Assembly (NCBI RefSeq): GCF_019656455.1
Contig: NZ_BPMK01000012.1
Location: forward strand, 96,726 to 160,725
Length of the DNA stretch: 64,000 bases
Origin: Noviherbaspirillum aridicola
Lineage (GTDB): Bacteria > Pseudomonadota > Gammaproteobacteria > Burkholderiales > Burkholderiaceae_D
Reading direction: 5' to 3'
A model generated the notes under the pieces. It ran no database searches and had not been told where the DNA came from. It saw nothing but the letters and a program-made list of their open reading frames with translations. This document shows, piece by piece, positions 43,816-53,005 of the stretch. Made by a program: the position numbers and the translations under genes. Numbering within the stretch: the stretch's first letter is position 1; each line of letters starts with the position of its first letter.

Positions 43816-45792
43816 ATGCGCTTTCGGCAGATGTCAATGATCCTGCTCGCCGGTCTTGCCGTGTCCGCCGCGGCGGCCGGCGGCGCGGGCACGCTCCAGG
43901 TCCGGCCGGCGACGGAGGACTGGGAGGGGGCCAGGATGCGGGTCGGCGCAGATGAAACCTGGCGCGCCTGGCTGAAGCAGGAGTCGCAGCGCATCGAAAC
44001 CTGGATGGCACGCGAGCGGGATCGCGGAAGCGCGGAAGCGGGCTGGATCCACGAATTTCAGGATGAAGCCACCGGCGCCTTCCGCAGCGCACCTCCCGAC
44101 AGTGATTGCGAAGCCTCGCGATCCGGACCGCAGCGCGCCGGCTGCATCGCCCTGCTCCGTCACCGCAACATGGGCATGCTGCACGCGGCCGCCCGGCTCG
44201 CGGTGCTGACGCGCTCGCGCCCGATTGCCGAGTGGGCGTCGGCCCAGCTCGACATGTATGCGCGCCTGTCGGCCAGGACCGCCAGGGCAGGCGCCGGGGG
44301 ACTGTTCAGACAGGGGCTGGACGTGGCGAACGTCATGCCCCTGCTGGCGGACGCGGTACGTCTGTTGCGGCCGATGAGCTCCGGCTCCCGCGCGGCCGGG
44401 TGGTGCGACAACCTGCTGCTGCCGGCCGCGAGAAAACTGATGGCCAGCCAGCGTGAGGTGCATAACATTGCCGTCTGGTACAGCTCGGCGGCCGCCATCG
44501 CGGCCATGGAGTGCAGCGACGAGGACCTGCTGAAGCAAACGCTGAACGGCCCCGCCTCCCTCCCGGCCCTGCTTGACGCCGGCACTTCGCCGGACGGCTA
44601 CTGGCTGGAGCTGTCGCTCGGCTATCAGAATTACGTCGTACAGGCGGTGCACGAAACTCTGCTCGCCGCGTCCCTGCGCGGGCGGTTCGAAGACTGGCAA
44701 GCGCTGCATCGGCCAATGCTGTCTCTGCTTGCCTCTCCGTTGCGCGTCGGATTCCGCGGCGGCGATGGCCCCACCATCAACGACAGCAATCGGCATCCGC
44801 AAATTCCCGACCTCGGCCTGCTGCACAGGGTGAGGCGGACCGTCCCTACCGCGCAGGGAGCCGACGCCGCCAACCGGGAGCAAGACTGGGAGAGTTTGCT
44901 CGACCCGCCCGGACAGGCACCCTTGCTCAGGGTACGAGGCGACGACGGCGCGCACGACATTGCGGGCCTGAAATCGCTGCTGTTGCGCGACCAGCACTGG
45001 GAAGCCATCCTGCGTGCCGGTCAGGGCGCCCGCTTTCATGCCCACCAGGACATACTCAGCTTCGAACTCAAGCATGGCGACACCTGGGTATTCCGCCACT
45101 CGCCGACGCCGGCCTACGGATCCTCGCTGCACCGCGACTACTACAAGCGCGCGCCCGCCCACAATGTGCCGCTTGTCGACAGCCAGGGGATCAGCAACTG
45201 GTTCGCGCGGCCGACGGCGACGGATGCCGCCGACAGCGCCGTCGCCGCCACCATCAGGTCGTTTCAGCGGGGCGTCGAGGTCCAGCGGCAGCTCCGGACC
45301 CGCGAACGGGTATTCACCGATCGGCTGCAGTTCCGGGCCGGGCCGGGCGCCGCACATGTTTTCGGCGCCATTTATCACACCGACTGCGCGCTCGCCGCCA
45401 CGCCCGCCACGCCCGCCGCCTCGGGCCCGGATCCGCTGCCCGAGGCGGCGGGCTTCGGTGCGCTGCAGCCGCAGGCCTCGTGGCGCAGCGACGGAACCTG
45501 GACAGCCAGGCTCACGTGCGGCGCCCGGTCCTTCGTACTGCGCATGGCAGGCTCGGGCCCCTTCACGCTTTCGCAGCTGTCGGCGCCCGCCCTCGGACCC
45601 GCCCGCCGTCGTACCGCGCTCCTGGTTGGCATGGAAGCCAGGGGACCGGGCTGGGTGGAGCTGCAGCTCGAAACCCTGCCCGCGTCCACAGCCGGAAAAC
45701 CGTCTTCCACGATGTCCAGTCTCACGCCGGCGCGATCCCTTCCGGCGCGCCATCCCTTACTTCGATCTTCACATGGAGGGCCAGAAACATGA
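43816..45792 (+). CDS. Secreted heparinase II/III-like polysaccharide lyase
   Basis: A 658-residue protein with a signal peptide (ILLAGLAVSAAAAGGAG). The helical toroid domain (about 100-330) is followed by a beta-sandwich domain starting at LLRDQHWEAILRAGQGARFHAHQDILSFEL with the FHAHQD-type lyase motif, HRDYYKRAPAHNVPLVDS and GAIYHTD. It resembles heparinase II/III and alginate lyases. It may trim, release or degrade the exopolysaccharide in the periplasm, as lyases encoded within alginate and other export operons do. GTG at 43813 directly precedes the ATG. Its stop overlaps the next start. Confidence 0.75.
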   Translation: MRFRQMSMILLAGLAVSAAAAGGAGTLQVRPATEDWEGARMRVGADETWRAWLKQESQRIETWMARERDRGSAEAGWIHEFQDEATGAFRSAPPDSDCEASRSGPQRAGCIALLRHRNMGMLHAAARLAVLTRSRPIAEWASAQLDMYARLSARTARAGAGGLFRQGLDVANVMPLLADAVRLLRPMSSGSRAAGWCDNLLLPAARKLMASQREVHNIAVWYSSAAAIAAMECSDEDLLKQTLNGPASLPALLDAGTSPDGYWLELSLGYQNYVVQAVHETLLAASLRGRFEDWQALHRPMLSLLASPLRVGFRGGDGPTINDSNRHPQIPDLGLLHRVRRTVPTAQGADAANREQDWESLLDPPGQAPLLRVRGDDGAHDIAGLKSLLLRDQHWEAILRAGQGARFHAHQDILSFELKHGDTWVFRHSPTPAYGSSLHRDYYKRAPAHNVPLVDSQGISNWFARPTATDAADSAVAATIRSFQRGVEVQRQLRTRERVFTDRLQFRAGPGAAHVFGAIYHTDCALAATPATPAASGPDPLPEAAGFGALQPQASWRSDGTWTARLTCGARSFVLRMAGSGPFTLSQLSAPALGPARRRTALLVGMEARGPGWVELQLETLPASTAGKPSSTMSSLTPARSLPARHPLLRSSHGGPET

Positions 45793-46244
45793 ACACCACA
45801 CGAAAACATGTCCTTGCGGTCGCCTCGGGCGGTGGCCACTGGGTGCAGCTGCTGCGGCTGCGCCCGGCCTTCGTGGACAGCGACGTGACCTACATGACGA
45901 CCAACGCCGCATACGCGCGGGACGTGGATGCGAGCCTCATCACCGTGGCCGACGCCAATCTCAAGGAAAAGCTGCGGCTGTTGCGCATGTTCTTCGAGGT
46001 CCTGGTGCACGTCGCCCGCCTGCGCCCGGACATCGTCGTGTCGACCGGCGCCGCGCCCGGCTTCGCCGCGATTCTCTTCGGCCGCCTGTTCGGCGCCCGC
46101 ACCGTCTGGATCGACAGCATCGCCAACTCCGAACAGCTCTCCGTCTCGGGGAAGTATGCGAGGCGCTACGCCGATGTCTGGCTCACCCAGTGGGCACACT
46201 TGTCCCAGCCGGCGGGTCCGCAGTACTGGGGAGGTGTGCTGTGA
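45789..46244 (+). CDS. PssD/Alg14-like glycosyltransferase subunit
   Basis: A 151-residue membrane-associated subunit. LAVASGGGHWVQLLRLRPAF near the start and PDIVVSTGAAPGFAAILFGRLFGARTVWIDSIA in the second half match Alg14/PssD. Such proteins anchor and activate the catalytic Alg13/PssE partner to make a beta-1,4-linked sugar transfer. The start overlaps the preceding stop and its own stop overlaps the GTG of the partner gene, so subunits are made in a coupled way. Confidence 0.82.
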   Translation: MNTTRKHVLAVASGGGHWVQLLRLRPAFVDSDVTYMTTNAAYARDVDASLITVADANLKEKLRLLRMFFEVLVHVARLRPDIVVSTGAAPGFAAILFGRLFGARTVWIDSIANSEQLSVSGKYARRYADVWLTQWAHLSQPAGPQYWGGVL

Positions 46245-46714
46245 TCTTCCTGACCGTTGGCACACAGCTGCCCTTCGATCGCCTGGTGGCGGCGGTGGAT
46301 GACTGGGCCGGCGCCAGCCGGGCCAGGGTCTTCGCCCAGACCGGCGCCGGCAAGTATCGGCCGCGTCACTGCGAGCATGCCGACTACCTCGCGCCGGCGC
46401 TCGCCGACGACCTGTTCCGCAAGGCCGACCTGATCGTCTCGCATGCGGGGATGGGGTCGATCCTGACCGCGCTCAAGTACCAGAAGCGCATCCTGATCCT
46501 GCCGCGCCGCGCATCGCTTGGCGAGCATCGCAATGAGCATCAGCTGGCCACCGCCCGCTGGCTCGGCAGGAAGCCAGGCGTATTCGTGGCCGAGGAAGCC
46601 GACGACGTCGCCCGCCTGCTGAACGCGCGCGAGGTACTGCAATCCGGCGAGGCGATCAGCGATCACGCCGACCCCGCGCTGCTCGCCCGCCTGCGCGAAT
46701 TCGTTTCACAGTAA
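46241..46714 (+). CDS. PssE/Alg13-like glycosyltransferase subunit
   Basis: A 157-residue GT28 C-terminal-domain protein starting at [25 protein letters not shown], then [40 protein letters not shown], the UDP-sugar-binding segment. It is the catalytic half of the PssD/PssE pair, here encoded separately and coupled by GTGA overlap. The 5' bases of the start codon are shared with the end of the partner gene. Confidence 0.84.
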   Translation: MIFLTVGTQLPFDRLVAAVDDWAGASRARVFAQTGAGKYRPRHCEHADYLAPALADDLFRKADLIVSHAGMGSILTALKYQKRILILPRRASLGEHRNEHQLATARWLGRKPGVFVAEEADDVARLLNAREVLQSGEAISDHADPALLARLREFVSQ

Positions 46715-46745
46715 TCATTCCAACAGTCATAGAAGGGAGTCGCGC

Positions 46746-48068
46746 ATGAACATAACCGTCATCGGCACCGGCTACGTCGGCCTGGTCACCGGGACCTGCC
46801 TGGCCGAAGTCGGCAACGACGTCCTGTGCCTGGACGTCGATACAGCCAAGATCGCCATGCTCAACGACGGCCGCATTCCGATCTACGAACCAGGACTGGA
46901 GCAAATCGCCGCGCGCAATGTCGCCGCCGGACGCTTGCGCTTCACCAGCGATCAGCGGGAGGCGGTCCGCTTCGGCGCCGTACAGTTCATCGCCGTCGGC
47001 ACGCCGCCCGGGGAAGACGGCTCGGCCGATCTGCAGTATGTGCTCGCCGCCGCACGCAACATCGGTCGCCACATGGACAGCCGCACCATCGTGGTCAACA
47101 AGTCCACCGTCCCGGTCGGCACGGCCGATGCCGTCGACGCCGTGATTCGCGAGGAGCTTGCGCGCCGCGGCGCCGATGTCGACTTCGCGGTGGTCTCCAA
47201 TCCGGAGTTCCTCAAGGAGGGCGCCGCGGTGGAGGATTTCATGCGCCCCGACCGCGTCATCATCGGTGCCGACGACCCGCAGGCGATTGCCTGCCTGCGC
47301 AGCATCTATTCGGCATTCGTGCGCAATCACGATCGTCTGATGGTGATGGACACCCGTTCCGCCGAACTGACCAAGTATGCGTCCAACGCCATGCTGGCCA
47401 CGCGCATCTCCTTCATGAACGAACTCGCCAATCTTGCCGACAAGGTCGGCGCGGACATCGAACGGGTGCGGGTAGGCATCGGCTCCGACCCGCGCATCGG
47501 CTTCGACTTCCTCTATGCGGGCTGCGGCTACGGCGGGTCGTGCTTCCCGAAGGACGTGCGGGCACTGCTGCGTACCGCCGGCGACAACGGCGTGCGCCTG
47601 GGCGTGCTTGAAGCCGTCGACGATGCAAACGAAGCGCAGAAGCGCCTGCTGCTCGACAAGATCAAGGCCCGTTTCGGCAATGATCTGAAGGGGCGCCGTT
47701 TTGCCATGTGGGGTCTGGCGTTCAAGGCCAATACCAACGACATGCGGGCAGCCACGAGCCGCGTCGTGATAAAAGGCCTGTTCGATGCCGGCGCGCGTGT
47801 GGTCGGCTATGACCCGGTCGCCATGCCCGAAGCTCGCCGCCTGTTTCGCAACGACGATCGGCTCAGCCTTGCGGACTCCGCGATGGACGCGCTGCGCGGC
47901 GCCGACGCACTCGTCATCGTCACCGAGTGGAAGGAATTCCGATCGCCCAATCATGCGATGGTGCGCGAACTGCTCAGGCATCCGGTCATCTTCGACGGGC
48001 GCAATCTCTACGATCCGGAGTCGGTGCGCGGCTACGGACTCGAATACATCGGCATCGGCAGACGATAG
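46746..48068 (+). CDS. ugd: UDP-glucose 6-dehydrogenase
   Basis: Oxidises UDP-glucose to UDP-glucuronate with two NAD+, supplying an acidic sugar for the exopolysaccharide. The 440-residue protein has the Rossmann start [21 protein letters not shown], the middle-domain [26 protein letters not shown] block ([18 protein letters not shown]), the catalytic C266 in [13 protein letters not shown] and the C-terminal [19 protein letters not shown] precedes the ATG. It is the last gene of the locus. Confidence 0.95.
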   Translation: MNITVIGTGYVGLVTGTCLAEVGNDVLCLDVDTAKIAMLNDGRIPIYEPGLEQIAARNVAAGRLRFTSDQREAVRFGAVQFIAVGTPPGEDGSADLQYVLAAARNIGRHMDSRTIVVNKSTVPVGTADAVDAVIREELARRGADVDFAVVSNPEFLKEGAAVEDFMRPDRVIIGADDPQAIACLRSIYSAFVRNHDRLMVMDTRSAELTKYASNAMLATRISFMNELANLADKVGADIERVRVGIGSDPRIGFDFLYAGCGYGGSCFPKDVRALLRTAGDNGVRLGVLEAVDDANEAQKRLLLDKIKARFGNDLKGRRFAMWGLAFKANTNDMRAATSRVVIKGLFDAGARVVGYDPVAMPEARRLFRNDDRLSLADSAMDALRGADALVIVTEWKEFRSPNHAMVRELLRHPVIFDGRNLYDPESVRGYGLEYIGIGRR

Positions 48069-48076
48069 ACGCGGGC

Positions 48077-48113
48077 GGCGCTGCCGGCCGCCTGTACGCT
48101 CGCTGGCAGCGCC
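48077..48113. terminator. Hairpin between convergent ugd and rep genes
   Basis: GGCGCTGCC and GGCAGCGCC form a 9-bp stem around a 19-base loop in the 48-base gap between the two convergent stops. There is no T run, so it may stop both strands only weakly. Confidence 0.5.
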
Positions 48114-48116
48114 TCT

Positions 48117-49490
48117 TCAGCGCAGCCGCATGCGCATGTCCACCGTGGCCAGCTGTTCGTTCTTCATGCGTATCGCAAGGTCGGTGAGTTCCGACTCCGA
48201 CGGCTTCTCCCAGCCGTCCTCCCAGACCGCATTGCCGAGGAACTTCAGAAACACCGGGCGAACGATCTGGCTCTGTATGCCCTTGCTCTGGAACGCCTTG
48301 CGGATCGCCCCGGATGCGGGCAGGGCTTCCTGCTCGAAGCGGACGATCCATTGCTGCTGGTCCTGCTCCGGCATCTCCTGGAACATCTCGGACAGTTCGG
48401 CGCGCTTGTTGGCCATGAACTGTTCGATCAGCTTCAGCCGCTCGGCCTTGGTGTCGAATGTCTTGCGCAGCGGCGGCGGCGCTTCCTTTTCAGTCGCGAG
48501 CTGACCCGACTGCAGGATGGTGAGCAGGTATTTCTCCGGCGCGCGAACGGGCTCCATGTCCTGCCGCCGCTGCCGCTCATTCATGATGGCGATCGCATCG
48601 TCGAGCGCCTTGGCGCCGAACCGCAGGAGCAGCTTTTCTGCCCGGTCCTGCGGCAGTCCGGCGCGTATCGCATTGCCGATGGTGCGCAGATCCACCGGCT
48701 CGATCGGCCGCTGCGCGGGGCCGAGCTGCGCCTGCTTGCGCCGTACGCGAAACTGCAGGTCCTGCACCGAGCGGCCGTTCTTGTGCTCGATCAGTTCCAC
48801 CTCGAGGTCGGTGACTTCATTCACCTTCTTGACGGCCTTCTTGACGACGTCGCGGTTGAAGATCTTGTATTCCTGATACGCGCTCGCCGGACTGTCCGGG
48901 GTGCCCGTCAACACCGGCCGCCACCATGCCCAGGCCTGTCGGGCAGTCAGCCCGCCGGGGTTGTCCGCATAGCGGCAGCAGATCTCGTACAGCACGAGCG
49001 ACGCCATCGTATTGAGCGCGGCGAGGACCTGGAGCGACATCTTGGCAAAACGCTGCGGATCGAGCAGTTCCTGTTTGATATTGGGCGCGTAGCTCCACTC
49101 CAGTGTGAGTTCGTTCCCTCGCTGAATGAGGTCGGCGTGGGCGATCAGCGCGGAGATGCTCCAGCGCGCGCCTTCACCGGTCGTGGGAGACTGCCATTCG
49201 ACGCCAGTCGTCGCCATCTGCCTGAAATACTGTTTAATGATCTCGGTATTGTTCGAGTTGAAATCGATGCCGATGGCGATTTCGGAGAGGCGGGCACGGT
49301 AGCGCTCCTGGTCGACGCCCTGTCGCTGGGCATACTGCAGCATGACGTTATAGATCTTGCGTGCGGTGACCGTGATCTTTTCGGATTTCGGGACGATGGC
49401 GAGCGTGTTGACCGGCTTGCGCAGCAGGTAGTCCGGCTCGGCGGCTTTCGTGCTGCGGCTTCGTCGGGTGGTTTTGCTGGCTTCGGCCAT
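48117..49490 (-). CDS. Plasmid/chromid-type replication initiator (Rep_3-like)
   Basis: A 457-residue replication initiator related to the Rep_3 family of plasmids and Burkholderiales chromids. LLRKPVNTLAIVPKSEKITVTARKIYNVMLQYA and LSEIAIGIDFNSNNTEIIKQYFRQMATTGVEW (both given in parts: KITVTARKIYNVMLQYA; IDFNSNNTEIIKQYF) fit the first winged-helix domain; KMSLQVLAALNTMASLVLYEICCRYADNPGG is the second. It would bind the iterons just upstream of its gene and open the origin. I prefer the Met at 49490; another lies at 49520. A TATAGA-like box sits just before the first Met, which favours the later start. Confidence 0.8.
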   Translation of the reverse strand: MAEASKTTRRSRSTKAAEPDYLLRKPVNTLAIVPKSEKITVTARKIYNVMLQYAQRQGVDQERYRARLSEIAIGIDFNSNNTEIIKQYFRQMATTGVEWQSPTTGEGARWSISALIAHADLIQRGNELTLEWSYAPNIKQELLDPQRFAKMSLQVLAALNTMASLVLYEICCRYADNPGGLTARQAWAWWRPVLTGTPDSPASAYQEYKIFNRDVVKKAVKKVNEVTDLEVELIEHKNGRSVQDLQFRVRRKQAQLGPAQRPIEPVDLRTIGNAIRAGLPQDRAEKLLLRFGAKALDDAIAIMNERQRRQDMEPVRAPEKYLLTILQSGQLATEKEAPPPLRKTFDTKAERLKLIEQFMANKRAELSEMFQEMPEQDQQQWIVRFEQEALPASGAIRKAFQSKGIQSQIVRPVFLKFLGNAVWEDGWEKPSESELTDLAIRMKNEQLATVDMRMRLR

Positions 49491-49615
49491 GAAATGACTG
49501 CAGGGTATTCTCGATTGCATGAGAGTCTATAGTGAGTTCAAGCGAAGTGCAATCTCACCTGTCGCTTGCCGGGCACCCTGTTTTTCTTTCGTGAGAACGG
49601 TCGTTGCGGCTCCTC

Positions 49616-49632
49616 TCCCAAAATTTCTCACC
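49616..49632 (+). repeat. Iteron copy (single)
   Basis: TCCCAAAATTTCTCACC, the same 17-base motif as the phased group and the copies downstream of parB. Confidence 0.75.
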
Positions 49633-49684
49633 TTGGAATGACTGCCTGCCCCTGCCCGGCAGGCCTATATCCCCTCACCTTTGT

Positions 49685-49767
49685 TCCCAATGCCGCTCAC
49701 CAATACTCCCATTGCTGCTCACCATTACTCCCAATTCTTCTCACCCTACTCCCCAAAACCTCTCACC
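49685..49767 (+). repeat. Four iterons with 22-bp period
   Basis: Copies start at 49685, 49707, 49729 and 49751: TCCCAATGCCGCTCACC, TCCCATTGCTGCTCACC, TCCCAATTCTTCTCACC and a version ending CCAAAACCTCTCACC. The period is exactly 22 bp (about two helical turns), all in the same orientation, so bound initiators would line up on one face of the DNA. Confidence 0.88.
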
Positions 49768-50005
49768 GATCTAACTATAACCATCTGTTTTTAAACGAAA
49801 TATCGTGTCTTATAGTTCTTAAAGATCTTGAAGTAGGTTTACTTTTTCTAGCGGCCAGGCAAAATGGAAACTCTTTTCCGGAATCAGTACGAGCGAAGAT
49901 TTTTCGTTTTCTGATCAATCCGCGGATTTTCGTAGAATTTCTGATGGCGGATGAACGCTTGGCTGGCGTAGAATATTTCACGTAAATAAAACCAATGGGA
50001 GTTCT

Positions 50006-51187
50006 ATGATTGCGCCAGACCTGAAGAGTAACCAGAAGATCCATATAAGCGATATCGTCGAGCAGGCCGAGAGGGCGGCGCAGATGGTCAACCAGATTCG
50101 GTCCCGGATGCTGGCGCCGAATGCCATCAAAAACCCGCCGGTGTTTTCTTCCAGCCAGCTTGCCGCGCTGTGCGGTATCGATAAGGGTCAGGTTGCCTAC
50201 CGCATTAGTAAAGGTGATCTGCCCGCAGGTCAGTTGAATGACAAAGGCTCGCGTCGCGAATTCAGCCTGCAGGAAGCCCGGGCCTGGGTTCAACACTACC
50301 GATCGAGCTACCTGCGCCCGGAAGGCGCCCGTGCAATCACGCTCGCAATCGGCAACTTCAAGGGCGGTGTGAGCAAGACCACTACGGCGATGGTGATGGC
50401 GCAGGGACTGAGTCTGCGCGGACACAAGGTGCTCGTGGTCGACGCCGACCCTCAGGGGTCGCTGACCACCTTGTTCGGCATCATGCCGGACACCGAGGTA
50501 ACGGAAGATCAGACCATCGCCCCGCTCGTCTATGGTGACACCACCACGATCAAGCCCTCCATTCAGTCAACCTACTGGGACGGAATCGACCTGGTGGCGG
50601 CTTCGTCAAGCCTGTTCTCTGCCGAATTCGTGCTGCCATCGCGGCAGATGAAAGACCCCGAGTTCCAGTTCTGGGACGTGCTCAATCTCGGGCTCGAAGA
50701 TGTACGTGATGACTATGATGTGATCATCATCGATACGCCGCCCTCGCTTTCCTATGTCACGATCAACGCGTTCATGGCTGCGGACGGCCTCATGGTTCCT
50801 CTTCCTCCTAACGCGCTCGACTTCGCAAGTTCAGCGCAGTTCTGGAGCCTGTTCAGCGATCTCGCGTCCAATCTCGTGGAAAGCGCCGGTATCAGCAAGA
50901 CCTTCGACTTCATTCACGTCCTGCTGGCCCGCGTTGATTCCGCCGATGTCGCCAGCGATGTTGTCCGCTCCTGGATCTCCGCCACCTATGCAGAGAAAGT
51001 GTTGCCGGTCGAGATTCCGAAGACGGCAGTCACCTCGTCCAGTTCTGCGGAATTCGGAACCGTCTACGACATCAGTCGGTACGACGGCAGCATGAAGACC
51101 TATAGCAGAGCCCGCGATGCGTACGACCGTGTGAACGACCTCGTCGAAATTTCCATCCGCAGTTCGTGGAACGCACAGCTAGCCTAA
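50006..51187 (+). CDS. parA: ParA partition ATPase (type Ia, with N-terminal DNA-binding domain)
   Basis: A 393-residue Walker-type partition ATPase. The N-terminal ~110 residues carry a MerR-like helix-turn-helix (FSSSQLAALCGIDKGQVAYRISKGDLP), which type Ia ParA proteins use to repress their own promoter. The deviant Walker A is FKGGVSKTTTA, followed by VLVVDADPQGSLTTLFG and DVIIIDTPPSLSYVT. GGGAG precedes the ATG. It is divergent from rep across the putative origin and 10 bases before parB. Confidence 0.93.
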   Translation: MIAPDLKSNQKIHISDIVEQAERAAQMVNQIRSRMLAPNAIKNPPVFSSSQLAALCGIDKGQVAYRISKGDLPAGQLNDKGSRREFSLQEARAWVQHYRSSYLRPEGARAITLAIGNFKGGVSKTTTAMVMAQGLSLRGHKVLVVDADPQGSLTTLFGIMPDTEVTEDQTIAPLVYGDTTTIKPSIQSTYWDGIDLVAASSSLFSAEFVLPSRQMKDPEFQFWDVLNLGLEDVRDDYDVIIIDTPPSLSYVTINAFMAADGLMVPLPPNALDFASSAQFWSLFSDLASNLVESAGISKTFDFIHVLLARVDSADVASDVVRSWISATYAEKVLPVEIPKTAVTSSSSAEFGTVYDISRYDGSMKTYSRARDAYDRVNDLVEISIRSSWNAQLA

Positions 51188-51197
51188 GGAGAACCTC

Positions 51198-52175
51198 ATG
51201 TCGATAAAGGACCGACTTGCAAAGAAAACCGAGGGCTTGCTCGTGCCGGGCAAGTCCGAGGGCAACACCGCGCCCGGCGCCGCCCCGCTCCGTACCGGGC
51301 CCGGCCAGATGCTGATGGTGAACTCCCTGATGAAGGAGAGCAATAAGAAGCTGGAAATGCTGGAAGCCCGCCTCAAGGAATTCGAGGGATCGCTGCCGGT
51401 AAAACTCATCGACGCCGACCGCATCATTCCATCAAAGTGGGCAAACCGGGATAGCCGCAGTTACGAGCGGCAGGATTTCAGGGTGCTGAAAGACGAGATC
51501 GCGCAGGCCGGTGGCAACGTGCAGCCGATCAAGGTGCGGCCGCTGAAAGGCGGCGAGGATCGCTATGAAATCGTATTCGGCCACCGGCGTCACCGTGCAT
51601 GTTTCGAGCTTGGTCTTCCGGTGCTGGCCGTGGTCGAGGAGATCAGCGATCAGGAACTCTTCAAGGAGATGGATCGTGAGAACCGTGCTCGGGCGGATCT
51701 CGCGCCCTGGGAGCAGGGTGTGATGTACCGCCGGGCTTTGTCGGAACAGCTGTTCAGTTCGCAGGATCAGCTTGCAAGAGAGCTCGGTGTGGATCCGGGC
51801 AATATGAGCAAGGCGCTGCGCCTGGCTAATCTGCCCGAAAGCATCGTGCAGGCTTTTGCATCGCCGCTCGACCTGCAGTACCGGTGGGCCAAGGCCCTGA
51901 ACGACGCGTTACAGGCCGACCCGGAAGGCGTTGTCGCGAGGGCGCAGGAGCTGGCAGCAAATCGCTCGATGGCGCAAAACGCGAAAGAAGTATTTGAGAT
52001 CCTTTGCGGGACTGCCGTGTCGCAGGCCACGACTGAGACGATTCTGGTTGATGGCAAGGCGGTCGGAAAAATTGTTTTTGATGGCAGCAAGACGACCATT
52101 CAGTTTGCGCGCGGCGCTGTTGAGCGGTCGCAGTTGAAAGCGTTGTCCGAGCACCTGAAGACATTTTTTGAGTGA
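51198..52175 (+). CDS. parB: ParB partition protein
   Basis: A 325-residue centromere-binding CTPase-type protein. The N-terminal ParB/Spo0J domain (about 75-175) has RSYERQDFRVLKDEIAQAGGNVQPIKVRP, the CTP-binding GHRRHRACFELG and ENRARADLAPWEQ. The helix-turn-helix is SQDQLARELGVDPGNMSKALRLANLP. AAGGAG lies before the ATG. It most likely binds the CTTGTACCGTACAAG palindromes that follow. A strong terminator is just downstream. Confidence 0.93.
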   Translation: MSIKDRLAKKTEGLLVPGKSEGNTAPGAAPLRTGPGQMLMVNSLMKESNKKLEMLEARLKEFEGSLPVKLIDADRIIPSKWANRDSRSYERQDFRVLKDEIAQAGGNVQPIKVRPLKGGEDRYEIVFGHRRHRACFELGLPVLAVVEEISDQELFKEMDRENRARADLAPWEQGVMYRRALSEQLFSSQDQLARELGVDPGNMSKALRLANLPESIVQAFASPLDLQYRWAKALNDALQADPEGVVARAQELAANRSMAQNAKEVFEILCGTAVSQATTETILVDGKAVGKIVFDGSKTTIQFARGAVERSQLKALSEHLKTFFE

Positions 52176-52184
52176 ACTGTTCGA

Positions 52185-52199
52185 CTTGTACCGTACAAG
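52185..52199. promoter_or_regulatory. parS-like palindrome 1
   Basis: CTTGTACCGTACAAG, a perfect palindrome around a central C, ten bases after the parB stop. Confidence 0.75.
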
Positions 52200-52202
52200 A
52201 CC

Positions 52203-52231
52203 AAAGCCCGTCAGCAGACGGGCTTTTTTTT
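52203..52231 (+). terminator. Intrinsic terminator after parAB
   Basis: AGCCCGTC and GACGGGCT form an 8-bp stem with an AGCA loop followed by a run of seven T. Confidence 0.9.
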
Positions 52232-52466
52232 GCCCCGCGCTAGCCAGCGCGTCGGATTCGACGGCCGGGTTTGACCGGCATGCACTAGCCTCGCTCTCGG
52301 TGAGCATCTGCAGCGAAAGCAGACTCTCGTGCCCGTCGTAAAACAATTGGTACTTGTGGGACTGGAGCCAAAACGACGAGGGCCGAGCCTCGAGTAGCGC
52401 ATCCGGCAGGAACGATGCCGCGCGTCCTTCCGCAAATGCCAAGAGTAGTCGGACTTTGTTCTGCTT

Positions 52467-52481
52467 CTTGTACCGTACAAG
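52467..52481. promoter_or_regulatory. parS-like palindrome 2
   Basis: CTTGTACCGTACAAG, identical to the copy at 52185 and 42 bases from the next copy. Confidence 0.75.
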
Positions 52482-52508
52482 TCAGGGGGCAGGTCCCAGG
52501 AGTCGCTT

Positions 52509-52523
52509 CTTGTACCGTACAAG
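52509..52523. promoter_or_regulatory. parS-like palindrome 3
   Basis: CTTGTACCGTACAAG, perfect copy, 15 bases before an iteron copy. Confidence 0.75.
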
Positions 52524-52537
52524 CGCCTGCCCGAGAC

Positions 52538-52554
52538 ACCCAAAACTTCTCACC
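52538..52554 (+). repeat. Iteron copy downstream of parB
   Basis: ACCCAAAACTTCTCACC, differing from the consensus only in the first base. Confidence 0.7.
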
Positions 52555-52802
52555 TTGTCGCTGGTGGCCGCGTTAAGGCTTCGCATTCAAATCACGTGAG
52601 GCGGTAAACCCGCCCCGAGAAAAGACTTGTTCAACGGGGTCTTCCTGTTACTTCATGCGGCAGCCGGGAGCAAAGACGCGTGGCTTCGACCAGATGGCGC
52701 CGCAATCACACCCGGGCCGCCGAATTCGCGATAGCCCGCCGTCTTACTCGGCAATCGACTTTTGCTCCTTTGTCCGCGCGCATTCTGCCGCTTAACGGAT
52801 AC

Positions 52803-52819
52803 TCCCAATTCTTCTCACC
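52803..52819 (+). repeat. Iteron copy downstream of parB
   Basis: TCCCAATTCTTCTCACC, identical to the third copy of the phased group at 49729. Confidence 0.75.
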
Positions 52820-52884
52820 TAACGGCGCCAAGTACGGGTGGGACGTGCCGCAGTTGCCGAGCTCTACAAAGGCTCCCGATCAAC

Positions 52885-52901
52885 TCCCAAAACTTCTCAC
52901 C
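52885..52901 (+). repeat. Iteron copy downstream of parB
   Basis: TCCCAAAACTTCTCACC, the apparent consensus form. Confidence 0.75.
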
Positions 52902-52934
52902 GGATCCAGGCCAAAGCGGCACGCGCAGTTTCCA

Positions 52935-52949
52935 CTTGTACCGTACAAA
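52935..52949. promoter_or_regulatory. parS-like palindrome 4 (one outer mismatch)
   Basis: CTTGTACCGTACAAA: the inner 13 bases match the other copies and only the last base breaks the outer pair. Confidence 0.7.
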
Positions 52950-53005
52950 TCTTGCGGGGCGCGGGAAGACGCGCGGGATTTAGAAGGGCGGGAATGAACC
53001 CACCA

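Larger units (their letters stand above)
49491..50005. other. Putative replication origin region (iterons and AT-rich stretch)
   Basis: The region between the divergent rep and parA genes. It has one iteron at 49616-49632, four in phase at 49685-49767, then an AT-rich stretch at about 49770-49860 and a further mixed stretch to the parA start. This order (initiator gene, iterons, AT-rich segment) is that of iteron-controlled plasmid origins. I found no perfect DnaA box. Confidence 0.65.

Noticed and set aside
52680..52997. A ~105-residue frame in the parS/iteron region
   Set aside because: No ribosome binding site, includes iteron and parS sequence, and no protein-like pattern.
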